From Actinomycetota bacterium (GTDB lineage Bacteria > Acidobacteriota > Blastocatellia > Chloracidobacteriales > Chloracidobacteriaceae): a DNA stretch of 13,208 nt. Both the position numbers and the translations under genes were made by a program. The DNA is taken from contig JAAFHI010000022.1 of assembly GCA_013298335.1 (NCBI GenBank), forward strand, positions 1-13,208, given 5' to 3'. The notes below the pieces were generated by a model. That model was not told where the DNA came from. It saw only the letters and a program-made list of their open reading frames with translations, and did no database searches. This document shows positions 9,304-13,208 of this stretch, one piece after another. Position 1 is the stretch's first letter; every line of letters begins with the position of its first letter.

Positions 9304-10140
9304 ATGCGTCGTACGGTTGCCATCTGCGCTTTTGTATTCCTGACTTTTCTCGCAATGACGCCGCCACGCGCGACGGCCCGTCCCGAGGGGGACCGGGAAC
9401 GTTTCGGCAAACTGATTTCAGCCAGCGTGGAGGCTTTCAACGCCAAGCACCTGTTCACGGCCATGGCGCGGGTGAACGAGGCGGTGGTGGAAGGCGAAAA
9501 GGCGTTCGGCCCGGACCATTCCCAACTCGCGGCACCGCTGACGTACCTCGCGGTTGCCCATTACCAGATCGGCGACAACGAGCAGGCGAAAACGATTCTC
9601 GGTCGGGCGCGGGCCATCCGCGACAAAAATCGCAAGGATGTGCTGCCGCAGATTTCCAAAATGATGGACGACGTCTGGAAACGGCTTGAACGACCGCTTT
9701 CCTACGACTCGAAAATCAAACCGGGCGCGGTCCCGACGGATTTCAAAGGGAAGGGACTCGACGGCAAACCCATTGCTCTCAAGGATTACGCCGGAAAGGT
9801 CGTCCTCGTGGATTTCTGGGCGACGTGGTGTCCACCGTGCCGCGAGGAAATCCCGAGTCTGGTGATGCTGCATAAAAAGTTCGCCGGGAAGGGCTTTGAA
9901 ATCCTCGGCGTCTCGCTCGACGGCCCCGAGCAGAAGAAGATCGCCGGTTTCACGCAGCAGAACGGCATGGTCTGGCGTCACGTCTACGACGGGGGCGGCT
10001 GGGAGGCGGCGGTGTCGCGCAAATACGGTGTGCGCTCGATCCCGTTCACGGTCCTGATCGGCAAGGACGGCAAGATCATCGCTGTCGGGGCCGACGCTGA
10101 ATTGCTCAACGGTCTGCTGGAAGAAACGCTCGGGAATTGA
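9304..10140 (+). CDS. Secreted TPR/TlpA-type thioredoxin-fold protein
   Basis: The protein has 278 residues from the ATG at 9304. Residues 1-25 are a signal peptide (MRRTVAICAFVFLTFLAM, cleavage probably after ATA), so it acts outside the cytoplasm. About 30-115 is helical with TPR-like character (NEAVVEGEKAFGPDHSQLA, LAVAHYQIGDNEQAKTIL). About 140-278 is a TlpA/AhpC-type thioredoxin fold with the redox motif WCPPC (C176, C179) and the cis-proline P247 (RSIPFTVLIG). Such proteins reduce disulfides in periplasmic partners, for example in cytochrome c maturation, but no partner gene is next to it. It stands alone between a terminator and a palindromic element. Fold and location are well supported; substrate is unknown. 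Confidence 0.88.
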   Translation: MRRTVAICAFVFLTFLAMTPPRATARPEGDRERFGKLISASVEAFNAKHLFTAMARVNEAVVEGEKAFGPDHSQLAAPLTYLAVAHYQIGDNEQAKTILGRARAIRDKNRKDVLPQISKMMDDVWKRLERPLSYDSKIKPGAVPTDFKGKGLDGKPIALKDYAGKVVLVDFWATWCPPCREEIPSLVMLHKKFAGKGFEILGVSLDGPEQKKIAGFTQQNGMVWRHVYDGGGWEAAVSRKYGVRSIPFTVLIGKDGKIIAVGADAELLNGLLEETLGN

Positions 10141-10141
10141 G

Positions 10142-10182
10142 GATTTTCGGTAACTGTTCAGAGTCCCCCGCTTTAGCGGGGA
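10142..10182. repeat. Left arm of the inverted repeat of element 1
   Basis: This 41-base arm pairs with 10282-10322; the inner 38 bases (10145-10182) match perfectly and there is one mismatch at 10144. The arm contains GTAACTGTTCAGAG and then a self-complementary CCCCGC-TTTA-GCGGGG hairpin. Confidence 0.9.
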
Positions 10183-10314
10183 GAACGTGAGAAAAGTTCC
10201 TGTTTCGCTCCCCTCATATCCGCCAAAGCGGGAGGAAACGTTCGAAAGCGTCGTTCGACTGATGCACCGTGCCGGTTCCTTTCCCCGCTAAAGCGGGGGA
10301 CTCTGAACAGTTAC
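10150..10314. mobile_element. Palindromic MITE-like element 1
   Basis: This 165-base non-coding unit runs from GTAACTGTTCAG to CTGAACAGTTAC, the same ends as element 2 (10798-10971). Its middle (10183-10281) holds another stem, GTTTC-g-CTCCC (10202-10212) with GGGAGGAAAC (10230-10239), and a third GC-rich CCGC-CAAA-GCGG motif. The interior is unlike that of element 2. No direct target repeat flanks it; instead the flanks are near-perfect reverse complements of each other (GATTTTCG and CGAAAGTC, 7 of 8). With those flanks it fills the whole space between the convergent stop codons of the TlpA-like and thioesterase genes. No protein is encoded. Confidence 0.65.
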
Positions 10315-10322
10315 CGAAAGTC
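10282..10322. repeat. Right arm of the inverted repeat of element 1
   Basis: Reverse complement of 10142-10182 with a single mismatch at 10320. It carries its own CCCCGC-TAAA-GCGGGG hairpin and ends in CTGAACAGTTAC plus 8 further paired bases, just 1 base before the end of the thioesterase gene. Confidence 0.9.
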
Positions 10323-10323
10323 T

Positions 10324-10764
10324 TCAATCCTTTTGGGCTGGCGGAATCGAGTAGGTCCCCGTCGCGTGGGCGACGAGTTCGGTTTCCGCCGCGTTGTAGA
10401 TTGAAACCTCGCCCACCGCGAGCCGCTTGCCGAGTTTGTGCAGGCGTCCGATGCCGATTGCGTCTCCCGCGCTCGGTTTCTTCAAAAAATTGATGTTGAG
10501 ATTGGTCGTCACGGCGAGCGTGACCGGCCCGAGCATCGCCATGACCGCGATGTAGAGCGCCGTGTCCGCCAGCAGAAACAGCGACGGACCGGCGAGCGTC
10601 CCGCCAGGACGCAGATTGCGCTCGGAAAAGTGCAGCCGGACGCGCGAGGTCATCGGCCCGACCGCTTCGACCGTCAAAACGCGGTTCGCCTTGATCGGAA
10701 AGAGGCGGTGCATCAGTTCATCGAGTTCGGCGGCGGTCATGACGGGTTCGGACGGTTTCGACAT
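10324..10764 (-). CDS. PaaI-type hotdog-fold thioesterase
   Basis: The protein has 146 residues and a single 4HBT/PaaI-type hotdog domain, so it probably hydrolyses an acyl-CoA thioester in the cytoplasm. The active-site helix region reads ERNLRPGGTLAGPSLFLLAD. N50 and D67 match the Asn and the catalytic acid of PaaI enzymes, but the usual HGG is replaced by AGP. As I recall, relatives with RPGGT-SGP and a following VTTNLNINFLKKP are a known subfamily, so this is not decay. The ATG at 10764 is preferred; a second ATG at 10740 gives MTAAELDEL. The gene is bracketed by two palindromic elements: element 1 touches its 3' end and element 2 lies 33 bases before its start. Substrate is unknown. Confidence 0.85.
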   Translation of the reverse strand: MSKPSEPVMTAAELDELMHRLFPIKANRVLTVEAVGPMTSRVRLHFSERNLRPGGTLAGPSLFLLADTALYIAVMAMLGPVTLAVTTNLNINFLKKPSAGDAIGIGRLHKLGKRLAVGEVSIYNAAETELVAHATGTYSIPPAQKD

Positions 10765-10789
10765 CGGGCACTCTCGGGGGATGGGGAAT

Positions 10790-10797
10790 GGTGAAGT
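10790..10797. repeat. Left target-site duplication GGTGAAGT of element 2
   Basis: The 8-base sequence GGTGAAGT directly abuts the left end of element 2 and is repeated in the same orientation at 10972-10979. Confidence 0.9.
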
Positions 10798-10819
10798 GTA
10801 ACTGTTCAGGCCGGTCGTC

Positions 10820-10845
10820 GCCCTGCCCTCAAGGACAGGGCTATT
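10820..10845. repeat. Left 26-bp internal inverted repeat of element 2
   Basis: Perfect reverse complement of 10922-10947. The arm is itself nearly palindromic (GCCCTG-C-CCT-CA-AGG-A-CAGGGC), so each copy can form its own hairpin. Confidence 0.95.
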
Positions 10846-10921
10846 TCCTTTTGAAGCCCCGCGAACGGGGCTCAGAAATCAGGAAAATCGGTTTGAGCCT
10901 CGTTCACGAGGCTTGTTTTTG

Positions 10922-10947
10922 AATAGCCCTGTCCTTGAGGGCAGGGC
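10922..10947. repeat. Right 26-bp internal inverted repeat of element 2
   Basis: Perfect reverse complement of 10820-10845; separated from the right terminal repeat by 12 bases, against 10 on the left, so the element is not fully symmetrical. Confidence 0.95.
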
Positions 10948-10971
10948 AAACGGCGGAGGCTGAACAGTTAC

Positions 10972-10979
10972 GGTGAAGT
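10972..10979. repeat. Right target-site duplication GGTGAAGT of element 2
   Basis: Direct copy of 10790-10797, abutting the right end of element 2 and ending 1 base before the stop codon of the unknown secreted protein gene (10981-10983). Confidence 0.9.
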
Positions 10980-10980
10980 T

Positions 10981-11790
10981 TCAAAACTGCGCGGCCATGA
11001 ACTTTTCCCACGCGGCGCGGTCCATTTTCTCGGTTTTGACGAGTTTGAACTTGAAACTCTGCCATTCGGGGTTGTCGGCGAGGGTGATTTCGACGTCCTC
11101 GAAATGGCCGCCCGCCCGGTTGACCCAGATGGTGCCGCCGCGGTTGGCGAGGCCGGGGCCGTCGATGGTGTACTTCCGGCACATCACGCCGTTGCGCGTT
11201 TCCTCGCCGACGTAGGAAACCGTCACCTCTCCGCGATATGCAAAAAGCGGCCCTTCTTCCTTGAAGGTCGGATCGGCGATGCCGACGGTGAAACTGCCCT
11301 TCGGATTGACCAGATGGCGAAAAGCGAAATTCAGGCTCGCCAGATCGAAGTTGTAGATATGAAAGGGTATCCGGGGAATTGGCGTCAGTTCCGGGGTTTT
11401 CCGGAAGGCCGGAATCGAGACTTCGACCGATTTTTCCATCGGCAGATAGCGCAGGGTGGCGAAGAGATTCTTCTTTCCGCCCGCGAACGCCTGCCACGAC
11501 TCCAGCCGTTTGGCCGAAAATGTCTTCCAGTCCATCACGGCGATGACGAGGCCCGCCCGTTCGCTTTTCGGATGGAATTTGAAGGATTCGATGGTGTCGG
11601 ACGCCGCCACGTAGGTCGAGACGTGTTCGGGCTGCGTCCCGTCAATGTTCGTCTTGAGGTAGTGGTACACCGTTCCGACCGTGACTTTCGACGGTTGAAA
11701 CCTGAAGACGGGAGATTTCGCGGAAATCGCGGGTACTCCGGTAAACAACGCGAGCGTCAGCAGCAGAAGCGCGGAGATTCGTTTTTTCAT
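10981..11790 (-). CDS. Secreted protein of unknown function
   Basis: I do not recognise this protein. From the ATG at 11790 it has 269 residues. Residues 1-24 are a clear signal peptide (MKKRISALLLLTLALFTGVPAISA), with no lipobox cysteine. The mature part is rich in beta-strand patterns. A C-terminal segment has GVMCRKYTIDGPG, then GTIWVNRAGGHFEDVEITL, which recalls the strand pattern of periplasmic DUF3108-like or lipoprotein-carrier-like proteins, but this is only a loose resemblance. There is one mature cysteine, C204. A longer reading to 11934 would bury the signal peptide and is rejected. The start has only a weak upstream CCCGGA. It is followed 9 bases after its stop by element 2 and then the thioesterase gene in the same direction. 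Confidence 0.8.
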   Translation of the reverse strand: MKKRISALLLLTLALFTGVPAISAKSPVFRFQPSKVTVGTVYHYLKTNIDGTQPEHVSTYVAASDTIESFKFHPKSERAGLVIAVMDWKTFSAKRLESWQAFAGGKKNLFATLRYLPMEKSVEVSIPAFRKTPELTPIPRIPFHIYNFDLASLNFAFRHLVNPKGSFTVGIADPTFKEEGPLFAYRGEVTVSYVGEETRNGVMCRKYTIDGPGLANRGGTIWVNRAGGHFEDVEITLADNPEWQSFKFKLVKTEKMDRAAWEKFMAAQF

Positions 11791-12028
11791 GTTCCGGGTG
11801 ACAGCCAGTGGGGGATGGATGAGCGCAAAAGGTATAGCGCATTTCCCGTCGCGGACGCGATTGGAACAGTTGAAAAAAGTGTCACAGCCGTTCCCCGTGA
11901 CCACCGGAAAAGACATACCGTCGGGCGAATTCATCCCTTCGGTTTCCCGGCTTTATCCGCATCCTCATCAGAATGAAGAGGTTCGCCATGGCTCCCAGGC
12001 CGGACGGGCGCAACGAGTGGGTCAAAGG
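11791..12028. other. Intergenic region without a recognisable gene
   Basis: These 238 bases lie between the start of the unknown secreted protein gene and the terminator of the next leftward gene, so a leftward promoter is expected here. The best leftward -10-like motif is TATACC (reverse complement of 11831-11836), without a convincing -35. A 23-codon rightward frame (11973-12044) runs into the terminator and has no ribosome-binding site. I see no conserved RNA structure. Confidence 0.5.
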
Positions 12029-12060
12029 AAAAAAGCCCGGCTAGCAGTCCGGGCTTTTTT
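12029..12060 (-). terminator. Bidirectional-looking intrinsic terminator
   Basis: AAAAAAGCCCGG (12029-12040) and CCGGGCTTTTTT (12049-12060) form a perfect 12-pair stem around an 8-base loop. Read leftward, the GC stem is followed by six T, and it lies 21 bases after the single-cysteine thioredoxin-like gene, which it should terminate. It would also work rightward, but no rightward gene leads into it. Confidence 0.92.
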
Positions 12061-12081
12061 CTGTCTCGCGAAAGACGGCGG

Positions 12082-12693
12082 TTATTTGGTTTCGGCGGGG
12101 AGGCCGAGTTTTTCGCGGATGAACTTCTCCGCTTCGGCTTCGATGAGTTCGCCGTTGACGATGCTCGCGCGTTCGGTCAGCAGGTCACCCTCCTTCGCCA
12201 GTTTTGCCGGTTCGAGAAAGACGTTGTAGGGCGAACCCCACGTCCGGGTGTCGCCCGAGACGCGGCGGTAATTGAAGTGCGAGGTTTCGCCGACCTTGGC
12301 GCGGTCTTCCGACTCGACGACCACGGTGTAGGGCGCGCCCTTTTCACCGAAAAAGGTCTTGGCCTCGGCTGCCGTGCCGTACTCGTTGACCGCGATGACG
12401 TCGAAACCCTTGTCCTTGTACTTGTCGTAAAGCTTTGAAACGACCGCCGATTCATACTTCCAGTTGCCGCACCACGGCGCGTAGTAGACGACCAGCACGA
12501 GTTTCTTGTCGCCGGCCCAGTGCCTGAACTCGACCGGCTTGCCGTCGAGCGTCTTGAAGGTCCAGTTTTTGTACTTGATGGCCGATTCCTGAATCGGCGC
12601 GTATTCATGATCGTCGTTCGCCCGGACGAACCCACCGAACGTCAGTCCGGTGAGGATCAGGGCGAACAGGGCTGCAAAAGCGAATTTCCGCAT
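12082..12693 (-). CDS. Secreted thioredoxin-like protein with one active-site cysteine
   Basis: The protein has 203 residues. A signal peptide covers about 1-25 (MRKFAFAALFALILTGLTFGGFVRA). The rest is a TlpA/redoxin-type thioredoxin fold: KTLDGKPVEFRHWAGDKKLVLVVYYAPWCGNWKYES, with the cis-proline P155 in WGSPYNVFLEP. At the redox motif, W74-C75-G76-N77-W78 replaces WCxxC: the second cysteine is Trp, and there is no other cysteine in the protein. It therefore cannot form the usual internal disulfide; a peroxidase-like, glutaredoxin-like or purely binding role is possible. The reading is clean on both sides, so this is not a frameshift. It starts 21 bases after the lon stop and is probably co-transcribed with lon. 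Substrate is unknown. Confidence 0.87.
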   Translation of the reverse strand: MRKFAFAALFALILTGLTFGGFVRANDDHEYAPIQESAIKYKNWTFKTLDGKPVEFRHWAGDKKLVLVVYYAPWCGNWKYESAVVSKLYDKYKDKGFDVIAVNEYGTAAEAKTFFGEKGAPYTVVVESEDRAKVGETSHFNYRRVSGDTRTWGSPYNVFLEPAKLAKEGDLLTERASIVNGELIEAEAEKFIREKLGLPAETK

Positions 12694-12714
12694 TCCGCGT
12701 CAATCTCCGTTCAG

Positions 12715-13208
12715 TTATTTCTGGGCAGCTTTCCGGATGGGCGGACCGAGCGCGACGTTGAGCACCTCACGCACGTCGTCCACGTAGACGAATTTCAAAT
12801 CCTTGACGAGTTCCGGCTGAATCTCGGCGATGTCCTTGCGGTTCTGTGAGGGAAGAATCACCGTCTTGATTTTCGACCGCCGCGCCGCCAGCACCTTTTC
12901 CTTGACGCCCCCGACGGGCAGGACGTTGCCGCGGAGGGTGATTTCGCCGGTCATCGCGACCGACCGTTTCACCGGGCGGTTCGACAGCGCCGAAATCATC
13001 GCGGTCGCCATCGTGATGCCCGCCGACGGGCCGTCCTTCGGAATCGCGCCTTCGGGAATGTGGATGTGGAGGTCGTTCTGGGTGAACAGGTCCTCGTTGA
13101 TGCCGAGTTCCTTCGCCCGCGACTTCGCGTAGGACAGCGCCGCGTGGGCCGATTCCTTCATCACGTCGCCGAGTTTGCCGGTGAGCATCAGTCCGCCCTT
13201 GCCGCGCA
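12715..13208 (-). CDS. lon: Lon protease, C-terminal proteolytic domain (5' partial)
   Basis: Lon is an ATP-dependent cytoplasmic protease that removes misfolded and regulatory proteins. Only the last 164 or so codons are in the window; the frame stays open to the window edge, so the N-terminal and AAA+ domains lie beyond it. The visible part begins [20 protein letters not shown] and has [19 protein letters not shown] with the catalytic serine in PSAG, and [13 protein letters not shown] with the catalytic lysine in [13 protein letters not shown] and [10 protein letters not shown] are also standard. Both halves of the Ser-Lys dyad are intact. The stop is TAA, with the single-cysteine thioredoxin-like gene directly downstream. 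Confidence 0.96.
   Translation of the reverse strand, partial: RGKGGLMLTGKLGDVMKESAHAALSYAKSRAKELGINEDLFTQNDLHIHIPEGAIPKDGPSAGITMATAMISALSNRPVKRSVAMTGEITLRGNVLPVGGVKEKVLAARRSKIKTVILPSQNRKDIAEIQPELVKDLKFVYVDDVREVLNVALGPPIRKAAQK

Larger units (their letters stand above)
10798..10971. mobile_element. MITE-like element 2 with 8-bp target duplication
   Basis: This 174-base non-coding element has 12-base perfect terminal inverted repeats (GTAACTGTTCAG at 10798-10809, CTGAACAGTTAC at 10960-10971) and a perfect flanking 8-base direct repeat. Inside are a perfect 26-base inverted repeat (10820-10845 with 10922-10947) and two more hairpins, AGCCCCG-CGAA-CGGGGCT (10855-10872) and AGCCTCG-TTCA-CGAGGCT (10896-10913), which can also pair with each other. 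The whole unit can therefore fold as one long hairpin or as a row of four small ones. 5'-GTAA ends and 8-bp duplications are features of IS66-family elements; assignment to that family is inference. It sits between two leftward genes and may affect their co-transcription. Confidence 0.88.

Noticed and set aside
10166..10181. CCCCGC-TTTA-GCGGGG hairpin as an intrinsic terminator of the TlpA-like gene
   Set aside because: No T-run follows the stem in either copy; it is better explained as part of the repeated element, though it may still affect 3' ends.
10150..10971. Composite transposon carrying the thioesterase gene
   Set aside because: The outer 8-base flanks (GATTTTCG and GGTGAAGT) do not match, whereas element 2 has its own perfect duplication, so the elements were inserted separately.
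10142..10979. CRISPR array
   Set aside because: Repeats are inverted, few and self-complementary, without regular spacing or cas genes.
11791..11934. Longer start for the unknown secreted protein
   Set aside because: It would bury the signal peptide that begins at 11790; the extra residues look like translated leader.
11973..12044. Small rightward gene of 23 codons ending in the terminator
   Set aside because: No ribosome-binding site or promoter; it ends inside the loop of a terminator that belongs to the leftward gene. Could be chance.

Overview
The window is a piece of a bacterial chromosome. G+C is high (roughly 58-60%, judged by eye), coding is dense, and codon use looks uniform. It opens inside the end of the large ribosomal-protein cluster, in the widespread order secY-adk-map-infA-rpmJ-rpsM-rpsK-rpsD-rpoA-rplQ (1-6469). 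All these genes read rightward. The 37-residue L36 gene rpmJ, easily missed because of its size, is intact at 3150-3263. S4, L36 and adenylate kinase all keep the cysteine-rich zinc-binding form. Secreted thioredoxin-fold proteins with signal peptides suggest a cell with a periplasm. I cannot name the phylum from sequence alone.

Region 1 (1-6545): protein export, translation and RNA polymerase. A near-consensus sigma-70-type promoter lies between map and infA, and strong stem-loops lie before rpsM and before rpoA. The cluster closes with a terminator just after rplQ. Several starts are not ATG: adk GTG, map probably TTG, rpsD TTG.

Region 2 (6652-9105): accB (biotin carboxyl carrier protein) and accC (biotin carboxylase), followed 3 bases later by a gamma-class carbonic anhydrase, then a strong terminator. 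This looks like one unit in which bicarbonate supply is linked to the first step of fatty acid synthesis.

Region 3 (9138-13208): accessory-type genes. A secreted TPR/TlpA-type thiol-disulfide protein reads right. Reading left are a PaaI-type hotdog thioesterase, a secreted protein of unknown function, a secreted thioredoxin-like protein with a single active-site cysteine (WCGNW), and the C-terminal protease domain of Lon, cut by the window end. Lon and the single-cysteine protein are probably co-transcribed.

The most notable non-gene content is a pair of small non-coding palindromic elements on either side of the thioesterase gene. Both end in GTAACTGTTCAG inverted repeats. The second (10798-10971) is flanked by a perfect 8-bp direct repeat, GGTGAAGT, so it is a real transposition product. 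The 5'-GTAA ends and 8-bp duplication match the habits of IS66-family elements, so I read it as a non-autonomous (MITE-like) relative. The first (10150-10314) fills the gap between two convergent stop codons. It has no direct repeat; instead its inverted symmetry continues into its flanks. I see no CRISPR array, tRNA, rRNA, phage or defence system.
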